DNA from: Palsa-504 sp963818225
Lineage (GTDB): Bacteria > Actinomycetota > Actinomycetes > Streptosporangiales > Streptosporangiaceae
Length of the DNA: 64,000 nucleotides
NCBI GenBank assembly: GCA_963818225.1
Contig: CAWFRO010000013.1
Span: 186,001-250,000 of the forward strand
Direction: 5' to 3'
A program made the translations under genes and the position numbers. Positions 1 to 9,025 of the stretch are shown in pieces (the stretch's first letter is position 1; each line of letters starts with the position of its first letter). The notes beneath the pieces are model-generated. The model saw nothing but the letters and a program-made list of their open reading frames with translations, searched no databases and was not told where the DNA came from.

Positions 1-876
1 AAAACGGCATGCTGACCCAGCGCCGGCTGGTCCACGCAGAGCGCCTGGCTCACCTCCCCGACCTACGGCGGCATCAGCTGGCTCGCCCACTCCACCCTGC
101 AGTCGGGGCTGTGGGTCGACAGCCAGCAGCGGTATAACGAGCTCATCGCCAGCCAGCGGTTCACCCTCAGCGACGCTTTCGACAAGGCCGGGTGGCACAC
201 GGTCGCCGACGACCCGACTGACGGCCCGAACTGGAATCCCGGCACGGCCTTTTACCACTACGACCAGCTCTACAACCGGTCCAACGTCGGCTACCGCGGC
301 CCAAGCTTCAGCTACTCCGAAATGCCCGACCAGTACACCTTGGCCGCGTTCCAGCGGAACGAACTCACACCTGGCCACAAGCCCGTGATGGCCGAGATCG
401 ACACGACCTCCTCGCACATTCCCTGGGCCCCGCTGCCGACCATGGTGCCCTGGAACAAGGTCGGCAACGGCTCGGTATTCGACCCGCAGCCCGCGCAGAG
501 CGAATCCGCGGCCACGGTCTGGCGCAACGGAAACACCGTGAAACAGTTCTACGGGCAGTCGATCCAATACTCGCTGAAGGCCCTCACTTCATGGGTCACC
601 GAGCTGAACGACCCGAACCTCGTGCTCATCTTTATGGGCGACCACCAGCCCCACACCGCCGTCTCCGGCCCCGGGGCCACTCACGAGGTGCCGGTCTCGA
701 TCGTCACCCGCGCCCCTTCGGTGCTCAAGCAGATGTCCTCCTGGCACTGGCAGAACGGGCTGCTGCCTGATCCCGGCGCTCCGCTCGAGCCCATGGACGC
801 CTTCCGCAATCAGTTCCTCAACACCTTCAGCACGGCCCCGGCCCAGACGGCATCGGCCCGGACCGCAGGTCGCTAG
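1..876 (+). CDS. Partial sulfatase/alkaline-phosphatase-fold hydrolase, 3' part, one-base frameshift near its left end
   Basis: The frame is open from base 16 to the TAG at 874-876 and encodes the C-terminal half of an alkaline-phosphatase-superfamily protein of the kind found in large actinobacterial membrane sulfatases. The nucleophile region reads LTSPTYGGISWLAHSTLQSG, followed by a conserved SSHIPW and a metal-site GDHQPH near the end. An in-frame TGA at 13-15 interrupts it. Dropping one C from the ACCCAG at 15-20 joins the upstream frame (GMLT) smoothly to SAGWSTQ, so a single-base insertion explains the stop. The 5' end, probably with membrane segments, lies outside the window. Family assignment is fairly safe; whether it acts on sulfate or phosphate esters is unknown. 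Confidence 0.7.
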
Positions 877-907
877 CCAGGCCAGCGAGCCGCAGCCCGG
901 CCCGCAG

Positions 908-929
908 GTCGCGGACCGGCGCTCGCGAC
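908..929. terminator. Hairpin between convergent genes
   Basis: GTCGCG and CGCGAC form a 6-bp stem with a 10-base loop. It lies in the 75-bp gap between the ends of the phosphatase-fold gene and the histidine phosphatase. There is no T-tract, as is common in actinobacteria. The position suggests a bidirectional terminator; termination itself is inferred. Confidence 0.35.
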
Positions 930-951
930 GGGACAAGACGGGCCCGGTGAG

Positions 952-1593
952 TCACGGAAGGTGGCTGGTGTCATTGACGCGATGGACGGCGGCAAATCCA
1001 TGGCCGTGCCACTGGATCTCGTTGATGCAGGCGGAACCGAGATACAGCCGGTAGAGGGTGCTGAGCGGGACGCCGAGAGCCCGGCACAGCATGATCTTTA
1101 TCGGGGTAACGTGACTGACCACCAGGACGGTCTGGCCGCCGTGATCCCGCAGCAGCCGGTCACAGGCCCGGTTTACCCGGCGTGAGGTGTCGGCGAAGCT
1201 CTCCCCGCCCGGCGGTGCCTGTTCGGGGTCGCGCCGCCAGGCGGCCGCGGCAGCGGGCCACCGCTGCTGGATTTCTTCCAGGGTGAAGCCATCCCAGTCA
1301 CCGAAGTCGGTTTCACGGAGATCATCATCGATGGCCGCGGTCAAGCCCAGTTCGCCGGCCGCGATCGCGGCGGTGGCGACAGCGCGCTGCAACGGCGAGC
1401 TGACCACGGCGTCGATCGGGGCGCCGCTGGCGAGGCGGCCGGCGGCCGCCTTGGCCTGCCGGGTGCCGTCGGCGCTCAGCGGGAGGTCGCGCAGCCCGCT
1501 GAAGCGGTGTTCAGGTGATAGCCGGGTATCGCCGTGCCGGAGCAGGACAGTGGTGGTGGGATCTGCGGTGGGGTTATCCCAGCCCAGAGTCAT
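952..1593 (-). CDS. Histidine phosphatase (phosphoglycerate mutase-like) family protein
   Basis: A 213-residue single-domain protein. The signature is at the N-terminus (LLRHGDT, phospho-histidine in RHG), a second RHP-type element appears as SPLQRA, the acid-base region as ETDFGDWDG, and the second catalytic histidine in VVSHVTPIK. This motif set resembles the phosphatase domain fused to RNase HI in mycobacterial proteins such as Rv2228c, but here it stands alone. It probably removes a phosphate from a small metabolite in the cytoplasm; the substrate cannot be predicted. It converges with the upstream phosphatase-fold gene and no operon partner is visible. Confidence 0.85.
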   Translation of the reverse strand: MTLGWDNPTADPTTTVLLRHGDTRLSPEHRFSGLRDLPLSADGTRQAKAAAGRLASGAPIDAVVSSPLQRAVATAAIAAGELGLTAAIDDDLRETDFGDWDGFTLEEIQQRWPAAAAAWRRDPEQAPPGGESFADTSRRVNRACDRLLRDHGGQTVLVVSHVTPIKIMLCRALGVPLSTLYRLYLGSACINEIQWHGHGFAAVHRVNDTSHLP

Positions 1594-1685
1594 ACAGCTG
1601 CCCCCGCGAGGGTGACGAAGTGGTGGTCCTATGACAGGACACGAAGATGCCAGCAGAACGGTTCAGCCGCTCGCCCTTAGCCTCG

Positions 1686-2435
1686 TCAAGCCGTGTGGCC
1701 GCCGATGAGGTACCCGACACTGAAGGTCACCGCGACAGCCAGGCCGCCCAGCATGAGCTGGCGCAGACCCGACTGCAGGACCGGTCGGCCGGTGATCTTG
1801 CCGACGACCATGCCGCCGGTGATCAGGGTCACGGCCGTGATGATGAGGGTGGCGGCCAGCTGGGAAAGGCCGAGGAGGTAGGGCAGCAGCGGGATGAGCG
1901 CGCCGAGGGAGAAGGCGAGCAGGGACGCGACGCCCGCCAGGATGGGGGAGGGCAGTTCGTCGGGGTCGATGCCCAGTTCCTCGCGGGTGTGGATCCGCAG
2001 GGCAGTGCCGGGGTCAGTGGACACTGCGGCGGCCATCCGGGTCGCCGTGTCGGCATCAGCACCGTACTGGCGGAAATAGCCGGCCAGCTCGTCGCGTTCA
2101 GCGGCCGGGAACCGGGCGAGCATCTGGCGCTCCAGGGCGACCTCGGAGTGCACCAGCTCGTTCTGGTTGGTCACCGAGATGTACTCTCCGGTCCCCATCG
2201 AGAACGCCCCCGCGACCAGCGCCGCCACGCCGGTCAGCACGACGGTGTGCGCGGCCGCGCCGCCGCCGCCGAGCCCGGAAATCAGCGATGCGTTGGTGAC
2301 CAGGCCGTCTACCGCACCGAACACGGTAGGCCGGAGCCAGCCGCCGGATACGTCACGGTGCCTATGTGACCAGCCCGCCACTTCCGCCGCGCTGCCGGTC
2401 GCGTACGACGGCTGGCGCGTTTCCTCCTCAGTCAC
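1686..2435 (-). CDS. VIT1/CCC1-family metal ion transporter
   Basis: The protein has the VIT family pattern: an N-terminal FGAVDGLVTNASLISG membrane segment, the GAFSMGTGEYISV helix with its conserved glutamate, a central acidic soluble domain, and three C-terminal membrane helices. The family moves Fe2+ or Mn2+ across membranes, here presumably the cell membrane. The reading frame is open further upstream, but GTG at 2435 is the best start because GGAAGGA lies about nine bases ahead; this gives 249 residues, close to the family norm. It stands alone between convergent and divergent neighbours. Confidence 0.88.
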   Translation of the reverse strand: MTEEETRQPSYATGSAAEVAGWSHRHRDVSGGWLRPTVFGAVDGLVTNASLISGLGGGGAAAHTVVLTGVAALVAGAFSMGTGEYISVTNQNELVHSEVALERQMLARFPAAERDELAGYFRQYGADADTATRMAAAVSTDPGTALRIHTREELGIDPDELPSPILAGVASLLAFSLGALIPLLPYLLGLSQLAATLIITAVTLITGGMVVGKITGRPVLQSGLRQLMLGGLAVAVTFSVGYLIGGHTA

Positions 2436-2595
2436 CCGCCCGATCCTTCCACAATCAAGCAGCGGCAGGACCGCCGCCGGCGCCGGATGCCACCGCCTGG
2501 AGTGGCCGAAATTCGCCGTGCCGAGGCTACCCGGCCAAGCCGGCGGCATGCACAAACCGCGGGCGTGCGTGACCGATCCGCGCCGCTGCCGTCCT

Positions 2596-3762
2596 TTAGC
2601 TGCGGAACAGTTCCAGCGCGTTGGTCCCGTCGTTCACCGCGACGATGCCGTCCGGCGTGGTGATGATGCCGAACAGGTCACCCGCGCCGTTCTTGACCAG
2701 TGTTCTGGTGGTGAGCTGGTGTCCGGCCGGGGTGATCTCGACGGCGTTGCCGTTGTTCCCGTTCACCACGATCAGGTTCCCGTTGGGTGCCAGGGTCATG
2801 CCCAGCGGAGCATCCAGGGCTCCGCCGGCGGACAGCAGCCCGGCCGTGGCCGCCTGGGCGGTGGTCCGGGTGGTCGCCTGCGGGATGGCCGAGATCGTGT
2901 TGGTCTGCGTGTCGGCCACGTACAGCGTCCCGTTGTGCCCCAGCGTCAGGCCGGTAGGCGCGAGGACGACCGCGGCCTTGTTGGCCTGCCACGGGTAGCC
3001 GCTGCCGACGACCGTTGTGCCGGTGAGCATCGGCGGTGCGGCGGAGCTGAGGTCGAAGTCGAGGCGCACCACCGTACAGTTACCGGTCACCGGGGTCCGG
3101 TTGCTGGTGCTGGTGTTGCCGCCCAGGGCGTTGGACACGAACACCTGCGCTGACGTCGCGGTCGACGTCACGGCCAGGTCCCAGGGGCCGACGATGTTCT
3201 GGCCCGTGATGGTCTGGACCGGGGTGCCCTGGTCGTTCAGCACGATCAGGCACCCGGCCGGGTCCAGGCCGGGCAGCGCGCCGCTCGTGGTGGGCAGGCT
3301 CCCGACGATCACCCAGCCGCCGGGCAGGATGCCAAGCGCCGTGGTCAGGCCGATGCCGCCCGGGCAGGCCATTCCGGTCGGCAGCTTGGCCACGTCGGCG
3401 AACAGGGTCGTCCGCCCGGCCGGGGACACCTGGACGATGGTGGTGCCTGTGCCCTGCACGTTGGCCTTGTCGTTGTAGTTGCTCACCAGGATGTTGCCCG
3501 CCGTCAGCTGGCCGGCCGAGGCCGGCACGGCGGCGACCCCGTACGGGTTCACGTCGCCATTAGCCGGAACCGTCGAGGCGATCTGCGACCCGGCGCGGAG
3601 CTGGCCGAGGAAGGACACGGCCGCCGCTGCGGACGGCCGCGCGCTTGAGGCCGGTGCGGTGCTTGGAGCCGAAGTCGCTGAGCTGGATGTGCTGCTGCAC
3701 GCCGTAGTCACCAGACCCAGGCCCAGCATGCTGGTCAGAATTGCAGCAAAGTACCGAGGCAC
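2596..3762 (-). CDS. Secreted beta-propeller (NHL/SMP-30-like) lipoprotein
   Basis: The start is GTG 3762 with a strong GGGGAGGGG ribosome site, giving 388 residues; the frame extends 50 codons further upstream without a better start. A hydrophobic signal segment ends at a probable lipobox (TTAC), followed by a Ser/Thr/Ala-rich linker. The rest is a repeated propeller pattern with blades such as PTGLTLGHNGTLYVADTQT and LGMTLAPNGNLIVVNG. The fold fits an extracellular, membrane-anchored binding or lactonase-like protein; no catalytic role can be assigned. It resembles the propeller encoded at 7370-8572 in architecture, not closely in sequence. Confidence 0.75.
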   Translation of the reverse strand: MPRYFAAILTSMLGLGLVTTACSSTSSSATSAPSTAPASSARPSAAAAVSFLGQLRAGSQIASTVPANGDVNPYGVAAVPASAGQLTAGNILVSNYNDKANVQGTGTTIVQVSPAGRTTLFADVAKLPTGMACPGGIGLTTALGILPGGWVIVGSLPTTSGALPGLDPAGCLIVLNDQGTPVQTITGQNIVGPWDLAVTSTATSAQVFVSNALGGNTSTSNRTPVTGNCTVVRLDFDLSSAAPPMLTGTTVVGSGYPWQANKAAVVLAPTGLTLGHNGTLYVADTQTNTISAIPQATTRTTAQAATAGLLSAGGALDAPLGMTLAPNGNLIVVNGNNGNAVEITPAGHQLTTRTLVKNGAGDLFGIITTPDGIVAVNDGTNALELFRS

Positions 3763-4041
3763 TGTGCTCCCCTCCCCCGAAGTGATGAGGGGGCAGCCAG
3801 CGTCCGCGCCTAGGCAACGCGCCAAGGCAAGCGGCGATCCCCCCACGGTCTCACCCTGATACACGTGCCGGGGCCGTCCCCGGTTCGGGCTGCCAGTAGT
3901 CCCAACTATCATTAGGACCCAACGGATAGGGGTCTGACCTGCAGCTAGACCAAAAATGCCACCGCTAGCGGATCACTTCGCTGAGTTCTGGCATCCTTTC
4001 CTCCCCGGCTACCTGACCCGCAGCTGCGAGCCTGACGCACA

Positions 4042-4647
4042 TCATCGCGGCAGGCACTCGCCGGCGCTGACCGGAACGCTGATGGTGTTCCCGGGCGGGG
4101 CCAGCGGGCACTGCCAGGCGTCGCTGTACCGGCACGACGGGTGGTAGAGGAAGTTCAGGTCGATGACCAGGTGCCCAGCCCCGCCGCCGAGGTCGGCGCC
4201 CTTGGCAGTATCCAGCGCGTACCGCCCGCCGCCGTAACTCGACCGGCCTGCGGTGCCGTCGCGCAGCGGCACGAACAGGCCGCCCGCGTACTCCCGCAGC
4301 CACCACACGTCGATGACCGCATCCAGCGGCGACGGCAGGTGTACGCGGCCCACGCGGCGCATCGGGATCGCGCCCTCGGTGGCCGGAATGGACAGCGACA
4401 GCTCTTCTCCAGCGGCCAGCAAGGGCAGCTCAAAGCGGAGTCCAGGATCATATGGCCAGTACGGCAGGCCCGTCCCGCGCAGCGGGTCACCTTGCGGCAG
4501 CGGGCTCTGCGGATGGAACCGGAACAGCTCATCCCGGCCGCGGCGCCACAGCGCGTGCGCCCGCTGCGGGTCCTCCTCGGCCCGCACCGCCGCGTACAGC
4601 TCGCTGGTCATCCGCCGCCAGCCGGCTAGCTCGAGCTCGGTACTCAT
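4042..4647 (-). CDS. DUF1684 family protein
   Basis: ATG 4647 is preceded by GGGGGAC, giving 201 residues. The C-terminal half carries the DUF1684 hallmark: a YGGGRY strand, a LVIDLNFLYHPSCRY segment, and WQCPLAPPGN followed by VSAGE. DUF1684 proteins are common in actinobacteria and Bacteroidetes and have no firm function. The protein lacks a signal peptide. It is divergent from the SRPBCC gene at 4833 with 185 bp between them. Confidence 0.85.
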   Translation of the reverse strand: MSTELELAGWRRMTSELYAAVRAEEDPQRAHALWRRGRDELFRFHPQSPLPQGDPLRGTGLPYWPYDPGLRFELPLLAAGEELSLSIPATEGAIPMRRVGRVHLPSPLDAVIDVWWLREYAGGLFVPLRDGTAGRSSYGGGRYALDTAKGADLGGGAGHLVIDLNFLYHPSCRYSDAWQCPLAPPGNTISVPVSAGECLPR

Positions 4648-4832
4648 CGTCCCCCTGTCGCATCGTGCCCGCGCCGGCACGCACCTGCGCGTCACTTCAT
4701 CCCGGGTCAGCACACAGTGAACGGCGGAGCCGCGCGCTGCGTGATGAAAGGGTAGGTGGTTTTGTCCTGCCGCGATGAAGGAGACGCTCTGATGCGTGGT
4801 CTACGGAACCGCCCGCGGCGCGGGCGGCGGCG

Positions 4833-5414
4833 GTGAACCAGGTCGAGTACCAGGCGTCGTTCTGGTTCCCGGTCACCCCGCCTCAGCTGTGGGCGATCAT
4901 CGAGCGGTTCGACCTGTTCGAGTCGTGGTGGGTCTGGCTCGCCAGCTTTACTGCCGATGATGACGGGCTGGTGGACGGCAACGTCTTGCACGGCACGGTC
5001 GTCCCGCCGGTGCCCTACCGGCTGCGGCTCGCCGTCCAGCTGCAGCGGTGCGACCGGCCTCGGCTGGTCGAGGCTGCGATCGGCGGGGACCTCCGCGGGC
5101 AGGCGTCGTTGCAGCTGGCGGCGGCGGCCGGCGGTACGCGCGCCGATGTGGCCTGGTCGCTGCGGATGCACAGCGCGCCGCTGCGGGCGGCGGCACATGT
5201 CGCCTACCCGCTGATGCGCTGGGGTCACGACCGCATCGTTGACATGGCGGTCGCCGGATTCCGCGAGCGAGCACTTCCGGCCATGGTCGCGGGAACACCG
5301 GCCTCGCGCCCAGCTTGCCATTTAACCTGCTCGTTCTCGCATGGTGTTGAAGCTCCCCTTTCGTCATCCCATCCAGCCGGTGAACCACAGCCGTCCCGGC
5401 TCCGTTTTAGCTGA
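4833..5414 (+). CDS. SRPBCC (START-like) superfamily protein
   Basis: A GTG start at 4833 gives 193 residues. The N-terminus (YQASFWFPVTPPQLWAIIER) is typical of polyketide-cyclase/dehydrase-like SRPBCC domains, with an FESWWVW strand and a C-terminal amphipathic helix ending around residue 150 (ALPAM). The last 40 residues are low-complexity and may lie outside the fold. Such domains bind hydrophobic ligands; no ligand is indicated. No strong Shine-Dalgarno sequence precedes the start, and ATG codons at 4775 and 4792 are out of frame. Confidence 0.7.
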   Translation: MNQVEYQASFWFPVTPPQLWAIIERFDLFESWWVWLASFTADDDGLVDGNVLHGTVVPPVPYRLRLAVQLQRCDRPRLVEAAIGGDLRGQASLQLAAAAGGTRADVAWSLRMHSAPLRAAAHVAYPLMRWGHDRIVDMAVAGFRERALPAMVAGTPASRPACHLTCSFSHGVEAPLSSSHPAGEPQPSRLRFS

Positions 5415-5512
5415 TAGGGATTAGGTCTAGCTGGCCTACGGGCGCTCTCACCGCAGCATGCCAGTCCTATTTCGCGTGCAGTCCCGTCAGGGCTGACCGG
5501 AGGAGGATCACG

Positions 5513-6835
5513 GTGAGACGGATAACGATAGCGGCGCTCACACTCGCTGCCACAATGACCATGGCGGCGGCTTTGGCGGGGGTGGCCGCTGGCCCGGCGT
5601 TGGCGAAGCCTTATCCGCCGCCGAGCATTCACCTGCTGTGCTCGGCAGCGCCCACTGATGGCACGGTGGAAGGCGCGGTCTGCGTGCTGCCCTCCGGGCA
5701 GACCACTGCGCCGAACGCCTACTCCGCGGCCATCGCGGTGAGCAAGGCGGGCGCCGCTGGTGCCACAGTCACCTTCGCGCTGACCGCGGGCAGCCTCCCG
5801 CCCGGGCTGAGCATGTCCGCCCCGTCCGGGTCCGGCACCGTCATCAGCGGGAGCCCCACCAAGGCCGGAACGTTCAACTTCACCATCAAGGCGACCGACG
5901 GGGGCCTGACCTCCACGCTGGCTTACCAGATCACCGTCACCGTGCAGGGCCCGCCGGATCGGCTGCTGTGCGACTCCGCCGATAACGGCGGCTTCCTGAT
6001 CAGCGGAGTCTGCGTGCTGCCCGACGCCGTCGTCGGCCAGCCTTACCAAGGGCACCTGGTCACCAGTCACAAGGCCGGCGGCGCGCTCAGCGTCGTCGTC
6101 GGGTCCCTGCCGCCGGGTCTGTCCCTGTCCGCCACCTTCGGGCCGTCGGGCGCGATGGTCGGCGGTACCCCTACCCAGCAGGTCGCGGTCGACTTCACCG
6201 TGCAAGGCACCGGTGACCAGGGCCAGCCCCTGTATCAGGCCTACTCAATCGCGGTAGACCAGAACGTGCCGCTGGCCATCAACGCGAGCGGCGGAACAGA
6301 CCTCGGTGGAACCGTCGGCCAGGCATTCGCGCAGGACTTCTTCCTCAGCGGCGGAGCCGGTCCCTACACCTGGTCCGTTGCCGCCGGTCAGCTCCCGCCC
6401 GGCCTGACCCTGCAGACCTCGGCAGGGCCGCGCGACGCCAACAATGAGCTCGCCGGAACACCGACCACGGCTGGCACCTTCACCTTCACCATGCGGCTCA
6501 GCGACTACCACGGTCAGCAGGCAACCCAGCAATTCAGCCTCATGGTCGATCCGCGGCTGCAGATCAGCACCGCCCCGCTTCCGGCGGGAACCGTTGGTAA
6601 GCCATACAGCCAGGACCTCCCCGCCCAAGGCGGCTCACCTCCGTACTCCTGGTCCGTCGTCACCAACATCAATGAGCTCCCGCCCGGCCTGACCCTCGGT
6701 GCGACGCCTCCGGACTTCAACAACGTCCTCACCGGAACACCGACCCAGGCTGGCACCTTCGCCTTCCCCATGCAGGTGCAGGACTCACAGGGCAACATGG
6801 TGACCGGGACGGTGACGATCACCATCAATCCCTAG
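5513..6835 (+). CDS. Secreted protein with four Ig-like (putative-Ig/He_PIG) repeats
   Basis: GTG 5513 follows GGAGGAGGATC. The 440-residue protein starts with a clear signal peptide (RRITIAALTL hydrophobic core, cleavage after PALA). It then carries four repeats of about 100 residues, each with the motif LPPGLxL followed by GTPTxAGTF and ending in a TIT or VT strand. Repeats 3 and 4 (from about residue 250 and 345) are the most alike, with GTVGxxxxQDF and PPYSWSV shared. Repeats 1 and 2 contain paired cysteines (LLCSAAP and VCVLP). Such Ig folds usually mediate adhesion or carbohydrate binding outside the cell. No catalytic domain is present. Confidence 0.8.
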   Translation: MRRITIAALTLAATMTMAAALAGVAAGPALAKPYPPPSIHLLCSAAPTDGTVEGAVCVLPSGQTTAPNAYSAAIAVSKAGAAGATVTFALTAGSLPPGLSMSAPSGSGTVISGSPTKAGTFNFTIKATDGGLTSTLAYQITVTVQGPPDRLLCDSADNGGFLISGVCVLPDAVVGQPYQGHLVTSHKAGGALSVVVGSLPPGLSLSATFGPSGAMVGGTPTQQVAVDFTVQGTGDQGQPLYQAYSIAVDQNVPLAINASGGTDLGGTVGQAFAQDFFLSGGAGPYTWSVAAGQLPPGLTLQTSAGPRDANNELAGTPTTAGTFTFTMRLSDYHGQQATQQFSLMVDPRLQISTAPLPAGTVGKPYSQDLPAQGGSPPYSWSVVTNINELPPGLTLGATPPDFNNVLTGTPTQAGTFAFPMQVQDSQGNMVTGTVTITINP

Positions 6836-7369
6836 GCCGAGCGACGGCCGCGTCGGGGAGCCGCGTAAATGAGCGGGGCTTCAGCCCGCCGGGCCGTGAT
6901 GGGTGATCGCTGGCCAGGACCGGCCCCAGAATGCCGTTCGGTGCGCGCCCCCACGGCCGGTGAGCTGACCGGCATCGCCGTACAGATCCGATACCTTGCG
7001 CACATGCGGCGTCCTGTTCGTTACGGAGGGCCAGCTGGAGCCGGCTGTCCGACGCCGCTGGCGGCCTAACCGTTTCACCTCTATCAATGAAGGCCCGGTA
7101 GTCACACCTTGACTACTAAGGTCCTTAATGTTACGTTTTGGCGCGCCGCCGATGACACCGAACCGATGACGGTGGCCCATGTTGCAACTCAAACGCACAT
7201 GATTCGCGGCTACACGGCAACCGTAGGGGGAAGGCGGCTATCGGATTTGCCGCACGGGGCTGGGTGCAAGATTCCACCGCCCAGCCGGATCCATCAGTCT
7301 GGACCCGGAATTCGCTCACTGGCCGATCGCGGCCGCGCGGGACGCTGCCCTCTGAAAGGACACCCACGA
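6836..7369. other. Intergenic region, no supported gene
   Basis: The 534 bp hold only short unsupported reading frames on both strands. The right half is less GC-rich and carries the candidate promoter at 7098-7137. A promoter there would give a leader of more than 200 bases before the propeller gene. Confidence 0.5.
7098..7137 (+). promoter_or_regulatory. Candidate promoter with two inverted repeats
   Basis: TTGACT (7109-7114) and TACGTT (7132-7137) are spaced by 17 bp. GTAGTC-N7-GACTAC (7098-7116) overlaps the -35 box, and TAAGGTCCTTA (7117-7127) is a perfect odd palindrome in the spacer. The arrangement looks like a repressor-controlled promoter for the propeller gene downstream; function is inferred. 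Confidence 0.4.
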
Positions 7370-8572
7370 ATGCGATACCCACGAATCCATATAAGGAGCC
7401 GGCTCGTGGCCGCCGGCGCGTGCGCGGCGGCGCTGCTGACCTTGACCACGACGGGTGTGGCCATGGCCGCGCCCTCGGCGCCAGTCGCGGCGCCACAGAA
7501 CCACGCCCCGACGATCACGGAGTATCCCGCCCAGGACCAGCAGGGAGTTTTCTATCCGGCCTTGGGCCCCGACAAAAACATCTGGGATGTCTCTGGCGGG
7601 TCGATCTTCCGGATCCTCACGCACGCCCCCTACACCGTGACCGAGTTCGACGTTCCCGGTGGTTACTACCTCAGGGACATCATCGCAGGGGCGGACGGCA
7701 ACCTGTGGTTCACCGATGCGCGAGGGTCCTACGACGGAAAGCAGGAACCGGGGAAGATCGGGCGGATCACCCCGGCCGGGAAGATCACCGAGTTCAGCCT
7801 GTCCAACCCGCAGAGCACCCCGACTCCCATCATGATCACCGCTGGACCGGGGGGGAATCTGTACTTCACCGAGGATTGCGCTTCAGCGTGTTACCCGGGC
7901 GGAGGCAACGTGGGCGTGGGACGGATTACGCCGTTCGGCTCCGATGCCCGGGTCCAGGCCAGCGTCACCCAGGTGGTGCCCAAGACCTCGACGCCCTGTG
8001 CTAACCAGGCCTGCGACACCTTGTACTGGGCGATCACCGTCGGGCCGGATGGCAGCCTATGGATCGGCGCGGGTGCCAGCGTCGACCGGCTGAGCCTGCT
8101 GCCCGGGAACAAGCTGACCCGGTACCCGGTACCGGGCGCCGCGAAATATGCAGCATTGGACATCACGACCGGCATCGACGGAAAAGTGTGGTTCACCGGG
8201 GCAACAGCAACCGAACCACTCGGCCGTATCACGCCAAACGGCACCATCACCCTCTATCCGCTGCCGTCGCCAGGGAACTCAACTATCGGAATCAGGACCG
8301 GCCCGGACGGCAATCTGTGGTTTGCCGCGGGAGGCGACTCCCCGAACGGTCTGATCGGCACTTTCTCCCCGTTCAGCCCCGGTCATGTCACCTATTACCC
8401 GGTCCCGAACGGCGCGGTCCCCTACGGCTTCGCCAACGGCAACTGCGACAACACAATCTGGTTCACTGACACATCGGCTACCCCCAGCTTCATCGGGCGC
8501 ATTCAACTGCACACACCGGCGGGCGTGCTGGGCTGCGTGTATTCCAAATTCGGGAACGCGCAAGGCCAGTAG
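7370..8572 (+). CDS. Secreted virginiamycin B lyase-like beta-propeller protein
   Basis: ATG 7370 has GAAAGGA about ten bases upstream and opens a signal peptide (LVAAGACAAALLTLT, cleavage near VAMAA); the product is 400 residues. Repeated propeller blades follow the pattern ITxGPDGNLWF, with IGRITPxGxITEF between blades, typical of the Vgb (streptogramin lyase) seven-bladed fold. The real Vgb enzymes linearise type B streptogramins; many secreted homologs lack that activity. I see no clear catalytic histidine pair, so a binding role is equally possible. Four cysteines cluster around residues 172-220 and may form disulfides. Confidence 0.8.
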   Translation: MRYPRIHIRSRLVAAGACAAALLTLTTTGVAMAAPSAPVAAPQNHAPTITEYPAQDQQGVFYPALGPDKNIWDVSGGSIFRILTHAPYTVTEFDVPGGYYLRDIIAGADGNLWFTDARGSYDGKQEPGKIGRITPAGKITEFSLSNPQSTPTPIMITAGPGGNLYFTEDCASACYPGGGNVGVGRITPFGSDARVQASVTQVVPKTSTPCANQACDTLYWAITVGPDGSLWIGAGASVDRLSLLPGNKLTRYPVPGAAKYAALDITTGIDGKVWFTGATATEPLGRITPNGTITLYPLPSPGNSTIGIRTGPDGNLWFAAGGDSPNGLIGTFSPFSPGHVTYYPVPNGAVPYGFANGNCDNTIWFTDTSATPSFIGRIQLHTPAGVLGCVYSKFGNAQGQ

Positions 8573-8596
8573 CCACGCGGCGGCTAGCCACCCCGC

Positions 8597-8619
8597 GTGC
8601 CGGGGGCAGCTCCCGGCAC
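8597..8619 (+). terminator. Strong hairpin after the propeller gene
   Basis: GTGCCGGG and CCCGGCAC form a perfect 8-bp stem with a 7-base loop, 24 bp after the stop codon. The T-tract is absent. It is a good actinobacterial-style terminator candidate. Confidence 0.55.
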
Positions 8620-8650
8620 CCATCAGGAGCTGGGGCGCCACCCTGAGTCA

Positions 8651-8697
8651 GCGCGGCACCTCCTGGGCGCCTGAGTTGCGTTCGGGAGGTGCCGCGC
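8651..8697. terminator. 13-bp perfect inverted repeat in a convergent gap
   Basis: GCGCGGCACCTCC at 8651-8663 and its exact complement at 8685-8697 enclose a 21-base loop. The site lies between the converging propeller and aldo/keto reductase genes, so it could stop transcripts from both sides. The rest of the 453-bp gap (8573-9025) shows no supported gene. Confidence 0.45.
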
Positions 8698-9025
8698 CGG
8701 GCGCTCGATGAAGAACGCCCGGCCACGCGGCCGCCGGGGACAACCATGCCTCAGCTCCCTACCCCAGCGCGTGTACATCCGCTGGGCAGCTTCACGGATC
8801 CGGTTGCCCCACGGCCACAGACGGCGTGGACGGGTTGCCCGGCTCCGGGCAGTCCCGAGGCCCGGAAGCGAGTCCCCGTCCGGGGCGCCGATCGGCGGAA
8901 CAGTGCGCCTGCACACCGGCCCGCCGGAGAGTCCGTAGGAGAATAAGCGATGCACCATAAACCGGTGGGTCGCATTTTAGGGTTGAACTGGCCGAGTAGG
9001 GATGGCGTAGAAGGAGCCCGGTTTT

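Noticed and set aside
1647..2369. A 240-codon plus-strand frame over the VIT gene
   Set aside because: Antisense shadow; the minus strand has the full VIT pattern.
6869..7069. A 66-codon frame between the Ig-like and propeller genes
   Set aside because: No ribosome site, no motif, and codon pattern typical of random GC-rich DNA.
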